The notes under the pieces were generated by a model. It did no database searches. It worked only from the letters and a program-made list of their open reading frames with translations, and was not told the DNA's origin. A program made the position numbers and the translations under genes. From the NCBI RefSeq assembly GCF_905372525.1, contig NZ_CAJPPN010000050.1:1-16214 (forward strand): a stretch of DNA of 16,214 bases, read 5' to 3'. Below are positions 1-6,394 of the stretch, piece by piece. Positions within the stretch are counted from its first letter, which is position 1. Each line of letters begins with the position of its first letter. This stretch comes from an uncultured Porphyromonas sp. Lineage in GTDB: Bacteria > Bacteroidota > Bacteroidia > Bacteroidales > Porphyromonadaceae.

Positions 1-128
1 GGAGCAGCTTGGTCTACCTGAGTAGCAGCAGGAGCAGCTGCACTATCTGCATTCTGTGCCAGGGCTACTGTAGAGAAGCCGGCAGAGAGAAGAGCTACGC
101 AAGCGAGGGTTGCGAATACCTTTTTCAT
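1..128 (-). CDS. N-terminus of an exported protein (signal peptide), cut by window edge; possibly ExbB/TolQ-like
   Basis: Forty-two codons are visible from the ATG at 126-128, open to the left edge. They begin MKKVFATLACVALLSAGFST and continue VALAQNADSAAAPAATQVDQ. This is a Sec signal peptide (KK n-region, hydrophobic core, ALA-Q cleavage site near residues 24/25) followed by an Ala/Pro-rich mature N-terminus. In Bacteroidales, a signal peptide followed by an Ala/Pro/Gln-rich stretch is typical of MotA/TolQ/ExbB proton-channel proteins, so that family is a guess; no diagnostic membrane segment lies inside the window. A perfect-consensus promoter at 386-416 points at this gene and implies a leader of about 250 nt. 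The gene's existence is fairly secure; its function is not. Confidence 0.6.
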   Translation of the reverse strand, partial: MKKVFATLACVALLSAGFSTVALAQNADSAAAPAATQVDQAA

Positions 129-385
129 TGTCGAAATAGTTTTTGTGAGTTAGTAAGTTTATTATTTCGTTTGTTCTTTCTTTCACCCGATATAGGAGAG
201 CGGTGGAGCGCTCGGGAAGGCACGGCTTCCTCCCAGCACACATAGGCGTTAGAGAAGACGGCACATCGCACGGCGACACCCTCAGCATGAGGGGCTATAG
301 GTGAGCCTTGCCCGCTTGGCCTAACCCTCCCCCTTGGTGTCGAGGGAAGGGACTCACTGGGGGACACTTCCCCCCCTTTGGGCTT
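129..385 (-). other. Long 5' leader region without a convincing gene
   Basis: This is the stretch between the promoter at 386-416 and the ATG at 128. It holds G- and C-rich runs (for example around 322-376) that could fold in the transcript, but I see no convincing protein. The 81-87 codon frames that cross it have low-complexity Pro/Ser/Arg content and overlap the start of the edge gene. It is probably untranslated leader. Confidence 0.35.
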
Positions 386-416
386 CAAAAATACTGCTTT
401 TCCTCTCTAAAACAAA
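386..416 (-). promoter_or_regulatory. Perfect-consensus Bacteroidetes promoter for the left-edge gene
   Basis: Read on the minus strand, TTTG (413-416), exactly 19 bases, then TATTTTTG (386-393). This matches the established Bacteroidetes consensus TTTG-N19-TAnnTTTG at every specified base. Transcription would start near 379 and read into the ATG at 128. The -33 box lies inside the T-tract that ends the upstream RNA gene, so the two units are packed end to end. Confidence 0.7.
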
Positions 417-440
417 ATCACCTCTCTGGGGGAGCGTGAT
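409..440 (-). terminator. Intrinsic terminator of the small RNA
   Basis: On the minus strand the stem ATCAC-(G bulge)-CTC pairs with GAG-GTGAT (417-440) around the loop CCCCAGA, and is followed at once by TTTTGTTTT. This is a textbook rho-independent terminator at the 3' end of the structured RNA. Confidence 0.65.
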
Positions 441-575
441 AAGTTCGGTAGGGGCGATGGGTCCGCCTCCCATCCGCCTTCAGGAGACTGCGATAGGAGC
501 TACCCCACCCTAGTGGTGATGGGATTGCTTCACCTGAAGAAGAGTATAGTCCGAGCTGTCATTCTTGATATTCCT
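409..575 (-). ncRNA. Structured small RNA of about 165 nt, with own promoter and terminator
   Basis: No protein is encoded here, but three signals coincide on the minus strand. A promoter lies at 581-611, a hairpin with a T-tract at 409-440, and between them the transcript is rich in complementary segments. AGCUCGG near the 5' end pairs with CCGAACU near the 3' end. CUUCAGG pairs with CCUGAAG. AUCCCAUC pairs with GGUGGGGU around the loop ACCACUAG. GAUGGG pairs with CCCAUC around the loop AGGCGGA, extended by GGC/GCC. This is a closed, branched fold. The size and isolated transcription would suit 6S RNA or a lineage-specific RNA, but I do not recognise the sequence as 6S, SRP, tmRNA or RNase P RNA. 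A leader or attenuator role for the edge gene is possible but less likely, because that gene has its own promoter immediately downstream. Confidence 0.55.
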
Positions 576-580
576 CTGTC

Positions 581-611
581 CAAAGGTACATAAGTTATCC
601 CACATCACCAA
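581..611 (-). promoter_or_regulatory. Bacteroidetes promoter of the small RNA
   Basis: On the minus strand TTGG (608-611), 19 bases, then TACCTTTG (581-588), a full match to the TAnnTTTG -7 box with a good -33 box. The predicted start is near 575. No ORF begins downstream before the terminator, which supports an RNA gene. Confidence 0.6.
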
Positions 612-848
612 GTAAGGCCTCCTTTCTCCCGTGTTATGAGGACGAAGGTGGGCACAAGGGTACGTCTCCCCATAGCCCGGACATAGCGTGTAGGGTGTCC
701 CCCCCCCAACCCCGACCCGTGGGGAAAGGAGGGGAGAGGGATGGGAAGAGCTAAGCCTAGGGGAGGGGACACGGGAGCGGCCAAAAGCGAAGAGGAATAG
801 ATATGAAGGGGGAGAGCGATATAAGGGCTACACACTATAATATTATAC
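612..848. other. Intergenic stretch without a recognised gene
   Basis: Nothing coding is convincing here. The 97-codon minus-strand frame crossing it is Pro/Leu/Ser-rich and runs through the 849-889 hairpin. A run of nine C lies at 699-707. The stretch separates the small-RNA promoter from the 3' end of the dehydrogenase operon. Confidence 0.4.
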
Positions 849-889
849 GAGAGCCCCCGATACATGGTGGTCATGTATCGGGGGCTCTC
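849..889. terminator. Perfect 18-bp hairpin beyond the dehydrogenase operon
   Basis: Arms 849-866 and 872-889 are exact reverse complements (GAGAGCCCCCGATACATG) around the 5-base loop GTGGT. It lies about 115 bases past the E3 stop codon. There is no clear T-tract on either side, so termination is inferred from position; it could instead be a 3'-end stabilising hairpin or a repeat remnant. Confidence 0.45.
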
Positions 890-894
890 TAAAG

Positions 895-951
895 GCACTC
901 AGGGGGCTGAGTGCAGACTCCCGAGCCCTCATCTCGCCCCATGTGAGGGGC
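895..951. terminator. Two further stem-loops in the 3' region of the operon
   Basis: GCACTCAG (895-902) pairs perfectly with CTGAGTGC (907-914) around GGGG. A second stem pairs GCCCTCA (925-931) with TGAGGGGC (944-951), with one bulged G. With the 849-889 hairpin this makes three consecutive stem-loops within about 100 bases downstream of the E3 gene. Confidence 0.35.
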
Positions 952-1001
952 GGACAGTGAGCCAGCGAGGAGGATATACCCTAGAGGAAGGGTCCGAGAG
1001 A

Positions 1002-2723
1002 CTACTTCTTCTTAGCAGGCAGGTGGATAGCCACACCGAGGGCATCGGCGAGGGCTTCGTACAGTGCCTCGGAGTAGGTGGGGTGACCGTAGATCGTATC
1101 GATCACTTCCTCGGCAGTAGCCTCCATCTCCATAATCAGAGAGGCCTGGCTAATCATCTCGGCAGCCATAGCCCCGATGATGTGGATCCCGAGGATCTCA
1201 CCATACTTGTTGTCGAGGATGACCTTCACGAAGCCAGCGGTCTCACCAGAGGCTAGAGCACGGCCGTTAGCAGCGAAGGGGAACTTCCCGACGCGGATCT
1301 CGCCGTACTTCTCACGGGCCTGATCCTCGGTCAGACCGACCGTAGCTACCTCGGGGCGCGTGTAGACGACGGAGGGAGCGGAGAGCATCTTTAGCTCACG
1401 TTCGTTGCCACGTAGCGCATTCTCTGCTGCTACCTCACCCATGCGGAAGGCAGTGTGAGCAAGCATCTTCAGCCCATTGACGTCCCCTGGGGCATAGATC
1501 CCCTTGACGCTCGTCTCCATGAACTTATCGACCTTGATGCGACCACGTTCGATCTCGAACTCGATCTCACCCACACCCTCTAGGTCAGGCACACGACCGA
1601 TAGAGAGCAGAGCCTTCTCGCCCTCGATCGTCGTACCGTCCTTGAGGATAGCAGCGAGCTTGCCCGAGCGGTCTTCGATCTTCTCGATAGCTGCGCCAGT
1701 GAGGATCTTCACACCGCGCTTCTCGAGTTCGCCACGTAGGGTCTGTGAGACTTCCTTGTCGAGGGCAGGGATGATGTAGTCGGCCATCTCGATGATCGTG
1801 ACCTTCGTACCGAGGGATACGAGGGCTTCGGCCATCTCGACCCCGATGACACCACCACCGATGACGACGAGGCTCTCTGGGCGCTCTTGTAGGCTGAGGA
1901 TATCGTCACTGGTGAGTACTGCGGGGTGGTCTAGGCCAGGGATAGGCAGACGGCCTACCTTCGAGCCTCCGGCTAGGATGATCTTGTCTGCCTTGATGAT
2001 GTCCTTACCATCGACGACGACGTCCTTGTCACGGTTGATCTTACCGACGCCACGGAATACCTCTACCCCATTGCTCTTGAGCAGTGAGTAGACGCCCCCG
2101 GTGAGCTTCTTGACAACGCCGTCCTTGTAGGTTACGAGCTTCTTCATATCCACGGTGAAGCTCATATCGGCGAAGTTGATCCCACGAGCAGCAGCCTGCT
2201 CTACGCCATCGAGGATCTCGGCATTGCGTAGGAAGGTCTTTGTGGGGATACAGCCCTTGTTGAGACAGGTACCACCGAACTCAGCCTTCTCGACGATCGC
2301 CACCTTAGCGCCGAGCTGAGCGGCACGGATAGCGGCGACGTAGCCAGCAGGGCCACCACCGATCACGCAGAGGTGATAGGAGCCCTCGAGGTGTACGAGG
2401 GGCAGGGGTGCACCCTCATGCTTGGGGCCCTCCTGCTTCTCTGGGATGACCTCGTCCTTACTACGTACGGTGTCGAGGCTCTCGCCTGGCTCACCGATAT
2501 AGCCGATGACCTCGGCGATAGGTACCGTCTCACCGGCTTGGTGGGTGATCTTCAGCAGAACCCCGGAGGCTTCGGCCTCGAGCTCCATACTGGTCTTGTC
2601 GGTCATGATCTCCAGCAGGACTTCCCCAGCCTGTACGGGGTCGCCTTCGTTCTTGCGCCAGCTGACGATCTCACCTTCGGTCATGTCTAGGCCCGTTTTG
2701 GGCATGATGATCTCTGTTGCCAT
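1002..2723 (-). CDS. lpdA: Dihydrolipoyl dehydrogenase (E3) with N-terminal lipoyl domain
   Basis: This flavoprotein reoxidises dihydrolipoyl groups with NAD+ in a 2-oxoacid or acetoin dehydrogenase complex. Residues 1-80 form a lipoyl domain; the lysine to be lipoylated is K43 in TDKTSMELE. A charged linker (about 81-112) leads to the FAD-binding IGGGPAG motif (121-127), the redox cysteine pair C153 and C158 in GGTCLNKGC, the NAD-binding IGGGVIG motif, and the C-terminal active-site pair H547 and E552 in GHPTYSE. The length of 573 aa is about 100 more than a plain E3, which the lipoyl domain explains. It is last in the operon, 48 bases after the E2 gene. Lipoyl-E3 fusions are known (for example AcoL and some PdhD proteins). 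Here it supplies the only lipoyl domain of the operon, because the E2 lacks one. Confidence 0.93.
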   Translation of the reverse strand: MATEIIMPKTGLDMTEGEIVSWRKNEGDPVQAGEVLLEIMTDKTSMELEAEASGVLLKITHQAGETVPIAEVIGYIGEPGESLDTVRSKDEVIPEKQEGPKHEGAPLPLVHLEGSYHLCVIGGGPAGYVAAIRAAQLGAKVAIVEKAEFGGTCLNKGCIPTKTFLRNAEILDGVEQAAARGINFADMSFTVDMKKLVTYKDGVVKKLTGGVYSLLKSNGVEVFRGVGKINRDKDVVVDGKDIIKADKIILAGGSKVGRLPIPGLDHPAVLTSDDILSLQERPESLVVIGGGVIGVEMAEALVSLGTKVTIIEMADYIIPALDKEVSQTLRGELEKRGVKILTGAAIEKIEDRSGKLAAILKDGTTIEGEKALLSIGRVPDLEGVGEIEFEIERGRIKVDKFMETSVKGIYAPGDVNGLKMLAHTAFRMGEVAAENALRGNERELKMLSAPSVVYTRPEVATVGLTEDQAREKYGEIRVGKFPFAANGRALASGETAGFVKVILDNKYGEILGIHIIGAMAAEMISQASLIMEMEATAEEVIDTIYGHPTYSEALYEALADALGVAIHLPAKKK

Positions 2724-2771
2724 ATCTATTTAGGATCTATCTTTTGTGTTTCTACTTCGAGAGGGGGGAAT

Positions 2772-3887
2772 TTAAACGAGCAGGGGCAGTGGAGACTCTA
2801 GTGTGGCCTTGAGCTCCTGCATGAACTTCGCTGCTGCCAGACCATTGATCACACGGTGGTCGCTCGTCAGGCTCATCTTCATGATGGGGCGGATGACGAC
2901 CTCGCCGTTGCGTACGACGGGCATCTCCTTCGTCCCAGCGATGGAGAGGATAGCGGAGTTAGGCTGATTGATGATGGAGGTGAAGGACTCGACACCGTAC
3001 ATCCCGAGGTTGGAGATGGTGAAGGTACTGCCCTCCTGGTCTGCAGGGGTAAGCTTCTTACCCACAGCCCGCTCGGTGATGTCCTTGAGGCGGAGCATCA
3101 GGTCTACCAGCCCGAGCTTCTCTGCGCCATGTACCACGGGTACGAGGAGGCCTTCGTCCATCCCGACAGCCATAGCGAGGTTCACGTAGTGGTGTAGCTC
3201 GATCTGGGAGCCGTCGGGCGTGAGGGTCGCATTGATATAGGGGTGGTTCATCAGGGTGCGTACGACGGCTATCGAGATGATGTCCGTCACGGTGAGCTTC
3301 TTGCCCGTCTTCTCCTTGATGGGCTCGAGGAGCTGCTTACGGAGCTTGGTGGCCTCGTACATATCCACCTCATAGTTGAGGACAAAGGTAGGAGCGGAGA
3401 AGTAGCTATCGCTCATACGCTTGGCGATGACACGACGCATCATGTTCATCGGTACGAGCTCTACCCCACCCTGTGGAGCAGCGGAGCCTGCGGGAGCGGC
3501 CGGAGCGGCAGGGGCAGCGGCAGGTGTACCCTGGGCGGCTGCGGGAGCGGTGCCGGGAGCAGCTGTCTTGGGCGTGAGGGTGAAGGGGTCGAGGATAGCC
3601 TCGAGGTTGGGGTAGTAGCGATCCCCTAGGGCAGCAGCGACGTCTGCACGTGTGATCTTGCCCCGGTAGCCAGAGCCCTTGAGCGTGGAGGTATCTAGCC
3701 CAAACGACTCAGCGATCTTCTTGGCCAGCGGGGTAATTCCCCCCGCCTTCTCGTAGCTGAACTCTGCTACATCCTCAGCGTGGATACGCCCCTTGTAGCC
3801 TGAGCCAACGATCGCGTTCAGATCGACGCCCATGCGGTGAGCTAGGGAGCGAGCTGCGGGGGTGGCTCTCAGTTTATCATTTCCCAT
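2772..3887 (-). CDS. Dihydrolipoamide acyltransferase (E2) lacking a lipoyl domain, with two subunit-binding domains
   Basis: This is the core acyltransferase that moves the acyl group to CoA. Instead of the usual N-terminal lipoyl domain, the protein opens directly with two E3/E1-binding domains. Residues about 5-43 (RATPAARSLAHRMGVDL through GSGYKGRI..EDV) and about 51-88 (TPLAKKIAESFGLD through GSGYRGKITRADV) are clear paralogues of each other. An Ala/Pro/Gly-rich linker (about 107-142) leads to the catalytic domain with TFTISNLGMYG (about 288-298) and the active-site motif SDHRVING, with H344. The conserved Asp of DHRxxDG is Asn here (N348). The 83 bases upstream cannot encode a missing lipoyl domain, so this start looks real. 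At 371 aa the protein is shorter than usual for E2. It probably works with the lipoyl domain on E3. Confidence 0.9.
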   Translation of the reverse strand: MGNDKLRATPAARSLAHRMGVDLNAIVGSGYKGRIHAEDVAEFSYEKAGGITPLAKKIAESFGLDTSTLKGSGYRGKITRADVAAALGDRYYPNLEAILDPFTLTPKTAAPGTAPAAAQGTPAAAPAAPAAPAGSAAPQGGVELVPMNMMRRVIAKRMSDSYFSAPTFVLNYEVDMYEATKLRKQLLEPIKEKTGKKLTVTDIISIAVVRTLMNHPYINATLTPDGSQIELHHYVNLAMAVGMDEGLLVPVVHGAEKLGLVDLMLRLKDITERAVGKKLTPADQEGSTFTISNLGMYGVESFTSIINQPNSAILSIAGTKEMPVVRNGEVVIRPIMKMSLTSDHRVINGLAAAKFMQELKATLESPLPLLV

Positions 3888-3906
3888 ATTGAGTTTTTCT
3901 TATTGA

Positions 3907-3942
3907 GTATAGCCCTCACCTGCGTAGGGTAGAGGGCTATAC
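3907..3942. other. Intercistronic 11-bp hairpin between E1beta and E2 genes
   Basis: GTATAGCCCTC (3907-3917) is an exact reverse complement of GAGGGCTATAC (3932-3942), with a 14-base loop. It fills half of the 83-base gap, the largest inside the operon. The minus-strand side lacks a T-tract, so a role in mRNA processing or stability, or in tuning expression of E1 relative to E2/E3, is more likely than full termination. Confidence 0.45.
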
Positions 3943-3970
3943 ACGGATCTTTTTCGTTGCTTCGTTGTGA

Positions 3971-4975
3971 CTATCGCTTGTCGTAGAGACGCTCGATGTA
4001 CTTCAGGATACGATCGACATCGGGCAGCATAGCTACCTCGAGCGAATGGTTGTAGGGGGTAGGAATATCCTCAGCGGCTAGGCGAAGGATACGGCTATCG
4101 AGATAGTCGAAGGCACCACTCTCTACGATCGAGGCTGCGATCTCTCCGAGGAAGCCACCGGTCTTGTGAGCATCGTTCACGAGTAGGACACGGCCGGTCT
4201 TCTTCACAGAGTTGATGATGGTCTCACGATCGAGAGGAGCGAGGGTCATTAGGTCTACGACCTCTACCTCGATCCCCTTCTCGAGAGCCTTGTCAGCAGC
4301 CTGGAGGACACGCTCCAGCATACGGCCGTAGGTGACGACGGTGACGTCCTTACCCACACGCTTGATGTCGGCCTTGCCGATAGGTAGGACGAAGTCGGGG
4401 GAGGTGGGCACCTCGCCCTTCATATTGTACTGAGCCTTGTACTCAAGGAAGATCACGGGGTTGTTGTCCCGGATAGCGGCCTTTAGCAGTCCCTTGACGT
4501 CCGCAGGGGTACCTGGGGCGACGACCTTGAGGCCCGGGATATTGCAGAACCATGCCTCTAGGCTCTGTGAGTGCTGAGCAGCGGAGCCCAGACCAGAGCC
4601 TGCAGCACAGCGGAAGACGACGGGCACAGAGCCCTTACCACCGTACATATAGCGGGTCTTAGCAGCCTGATTGACGATGTTGTCCATCATGTAGACGATG
4701 AAGTCCATGAAGGTCACATCCACGATAGGACGCATCCCTGTCAGCGCTGCCCCTACGGCACAGCCCGAGATAGCATTCTCTGAGATCGGGGTATCGCGCA
4801 CACGCTCCTTGCCGAACTCCTCGAGCATCCCGACAGAGGTCCCGAAGTCACCACCATAGACACCTACGTCCTCACCGATGAGGAAGACGTTCTCGTCCCG
4901 ACGCATCTCTTCGCTCATGGCCTCGATGATGGCGTCACGCACGGACATCACCTTTGTTTCTTGTCCTTCGATCAT
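3971..4975 (-). CDS. acoB: 2-oxoacid/acetoin dehydrogenase E1 component, beta subunit
   Basis: This is the beta half of the thiamine-diphosphate-dependent E1 heterotetramer, which decarboxylates or cleaves the substrate and reductively acylates lipoamide. It carries the family signature GEDVGVYGGDFGTSVGM (34-50), then RDTPISE with the thiamine-activating glutamate E66, AAQHSQSLEAW with the conserved His135, and a C-terminal transketolase-like domain. The length of 334 aa is normal. The ATG at 4975 gives MIEGQETKVMSVRDAI; a start at residue 10 is also possible, because SVRDAI is where family similarity begins. The gene lies 39 bases after the E1alpha gene. The symbol follows the AcoB-like look of the operon; a pyruvate-specific PdhB cannot be excluded. 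Confidence 0.9.
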   Translation of the reverse strand: MIEGQETKVMSVRDAIIEAMSEEMRRDENVFLIGEDVGVYGGDFGTSVGMLEEFGKERVRDTPISENAISGCAVGAALTGMRPIVDVTFMDFIVYMMDNIVNQAAKTRYMYGGKGSVPVVFRCAAGSGLGSAAQHSQSLEAWFCNIPGLKVVAPGTPADVKGLLKAAIRDNNPVIFLEYKAQYNMKGEVPTSPDFVLPIGKADIKRVGKDVTVVTYGRMLERVLQAADKALEKGIEVEVVDLMTLAPLDRETIINSVKKTGRVLLVNDAHKTGGFLGEIAASIVESGAFDYLDSRILRLAAEDIPTPYNHSLEVAMLPDVDRILKYIERLYDKR

Positions 4976-5014
4976 AATTGGTCTATTCTTTTAATAGGGT
5001 TAGTGATGAGTGCT

Positions 5015-5983
5015 CTACTCGGTGAAGATATCTTCGAAGGCAGACTCGGGGGAGGGCTCTGGTCCCTTGCGCCCGAAGTCCACAGCGGCCTCGATCGCAT
5101 CGTGGCTGGCCTGCTCTAGGGCATCGAGCTCCTCGACGGTGGCGAGCTTCTTCTCTAGGAGGTAGTTGCGGAACTTCAGGATCGGATCCTTCTTCTTCCA
5201 CTCATCTACTTCTTCCTTCGTGCGGTACTTACCTGGGTCGGAGGTGGAGTGCCCAAACCAACGGTAGGAGATCGCCTCGACGAGGACAGGGCCCTTACCG
5301 GCACGGACGTCCTTGATGACCTTGTCCATCGTCTCGCGCACGGCTAGCAGGTCATTCCCATCCTCGATGAAGACGCCTGGGACACCGTAGGCAGCAGCAC
5401 GCTCGTAGACGTGCTTGGTACGCATGACGGAGCTAATCGGCGTGGAGATACCGTAGCCGTTGTTGATACAGTAGAAGATGACGGGGAGGTTCCAGATAGC
5501 CGCCATATTGAGCGTCTCGTGGAAGGAGCCTTCGTTCGTAGCTCCATCCCCGAAGCAGCACATGACGATCTTACCCGTCTTCTTCATCTGCTGGGTGAGG
5601 GCAGCACCGATAGCGATGCCCATACCGCCACCGACGATCCCGTTGGCACCGAGGTTACCGGCCTCTACGTCGGCGATGTGCATAGAGCCACCCTTACCCT
5701 TACAGACCCCATTAGCCTTACCCATCATCTCGGCCATCATCCCATTGAGGTCGATGCCCATAGCGATGCTCTGCCCGTGGCCTCGGTGGTTGGAGGTGAT
5801 CAGGTCACCAGGCTCCAGCCCAGAGATAGCGCCTACGTTCGCTGCCTCCTCTCCCACGGAGAAGTGCGTCATGCCGGGGATCTCTCCTCGGCGTACGAGC
5901 TGATTGACCTTGTTGTCGAAGTTGCGGATGTCTTCCATCTTGCGGTACATCGACAGCAGATCTTCTTTCTTCAGTTTAGCCAT
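5015..5983 (-). CDS. acoA: 2-oxoacid/acetoin dehydrogenase E1 component, alpha subunit (AcoA-like)
   Basis: This subunit binds thiamine diphosphate through GDGATNEG (145-152) and the NN pair at 174-175, the classic GDG-to-NN spacing. HRGHG (66-70) and RWFGHSTSDPGKYRTKEEVD (241-260) are typical of E1alpha. The segment MHIADVEAGNLGANGIVGGG (101-120) resembles acetoin dehydrogenase AcoA more than classical pyruvate dehydrogenase E1alpha, as does the 322-aa length. The substrate is therefore acetoin or pyruvate; sequence alone does not settle it. First gene of the operon (E1alpha, E1beta, E2, E3). A TACCTTTG -7 box at 6122-6129 suggests a leader of about 130 nt. Confidence 0.9.
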   Translation of the reverse strand: MAKLKKEDLLSMYRKMEDIRNFDNKVNQLVRRGEIPGMTHFSVGEEAANVGAISGLEPGDLITSNHRGHGQSIAMGIDLNGMMAEMMGKANGVCKGKGGSMHIADVEAGNLGANGIVGGGMGIAIGAALTQQMKKTGKIVMCCFGDGATNEGSFHETLNMAAIWNLPVIFYCINNGYGISTPISSVMRTKHVYERAAAYGVPGVFIEDGNDLLAVRETMDKVIKDVRAGKGPVLVEAISYRWFGHSTSDPGKYRTKEEVDEWKKKDPILKFRNYLLEKKLATVEELDALEQASHDAIEAAVDFGRKGPEPSPESAFEDIFTE

Positions 5984-6121
5984 AATTATATTCGTTTGTC
6001 TATTATGCGTTTAAGTGCACCACGCTTGCTCCTCCACGTGCAACTCCTGTTCTTCCCCCACGGGCAGAGATATAAAAGAAATAAATCTGCATTACCCCCT
6101 CTTTTTGCAACGTAGACTACG

Positions 6122-6152
6122 CAAAGGTAGTAATTAACTCTATATGCTACAT
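6122..6152 (-). promoter_or_regulatory. Likely promoter of the dehydrogenase operon
   Basis: TACCTTTG (6122-6129, minus strand) matches the Bacteroidetes -7 box. The -33 region at the expected spacing reads ATGT, a poor match, which suggests a weak or activator-dependent promoter. A palindrome CGTAG-A-CTACG (6111-6121) lies at the predicted start site and could be an operator. Confidence 0.45.
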
Positions 6153-6278
6153 AACACGATAAATATCACTTATGTTTCCATAGATTTTATAAATCATCCG
6201 AAGCCTTCCCCACCCCATACTCAGAATGGGCACCCCATCATCCACCTCGCCGAAGCAAGGATAGGGAACGTAAACGAC

Positions 6279-6311
6279 GAGTGCCATCCATTGGGTGAAT
6301 GGATGGCACTC
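6279..6311 (-). terminator. 14-bp hairpin immediately downstream of tRNA-Thr
   Basis: GAGTGCCATCCATT (6279-6292) is an exact reverse complement of AATGGATGGCACTC (6298-6311), with loop GGGTG. It starts six bases beyond the tRNA 3' end on the minus strand. The T-tract is weak (GTCGTTTACG), but the perfect stem and position make it the natural end of the tRNA transcript. Confidence 0.55.
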
Positions 6312-6316
6312 ATCTG

Positions 6317-6390
6317 AGCCTCTTGTCGGATTCGAACCAACGACCCCGAGATTACAAATCACGTGCTCTGGCCAACTGAGCTAAAGAGGC
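6317..6390 (-). tRNA. tRNA-Thr (anticodon UGU)
   Basis: The complete cloverleaf reads on the minus strand: acceptor GCCTCTT/AAGAGGC, D-arm GCTC/GAGC with loop AGTTGGCCA, anticodon loop TTTGTAA (anticodon TGT), variable loop GGGTC, and T-arm GTTGG/CCGAC with TTCGAAT. It decodes ACA and related Thr codons. The CCA end is not encoded. The anticodon stem CGTGA/TCTCG contains a U-U mismatch at pair 29:41. A consensus promoter sits about 105 bases upstream and a hairpin just downstream. Confidence 0.93.
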
Positions 6391-6394
6391 AGGT

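Noticed and set aside
535..560. RNase P RNA-like core (GAGTATAGTCCGAGCT resembling GAGGAAAGTCCGGGCT) on the plus strand
   Set aside because: The pairing partner near the 3' end (the ACAGAAA..CCGCC type segment) and the rest of the fold are missing. The promoter and terminator indicate transcription of the opposite strand.
699..707. C9 tract as a phase-variation switch
   Set aside because: It is not inside a supported gene or promoter spacer, so there is no evident target for switching.
605..898. 97-codon minus-strand frame
   Set aside because: It is a low-complexity Pro/Leu/Ser-rich translation that starts within a perfect hairpin and runs toward the small-RNA promoter; there is no family resemblance.
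864..1256. 130-codon plus-strand frame
   Set aside because: It overlaps the 3' end of the E3 gene in antisense and begins inside the 849-889 hairpin. It shows no recognisable protein pattern.
1002..2723. Another pyridine nucleotide-disulfide oxidoreductase (mercuric or glutathione reductase)
   Set aside because: The lipoyl domain, the GGTCLNKGC and HPTYSE motifs, and the operon with E1 and E2 all indicate dihydrolipoyl dehydrogenase.
5411..6115. 234-codon plus-strand frame opposite the E1alpha gene
   Set aside because: It is antisense to a gene with complete thiamine-binding motifs, its composition (His/Asp/Val-rich) reflects the complementary codons, and it has no promoter or start signal.
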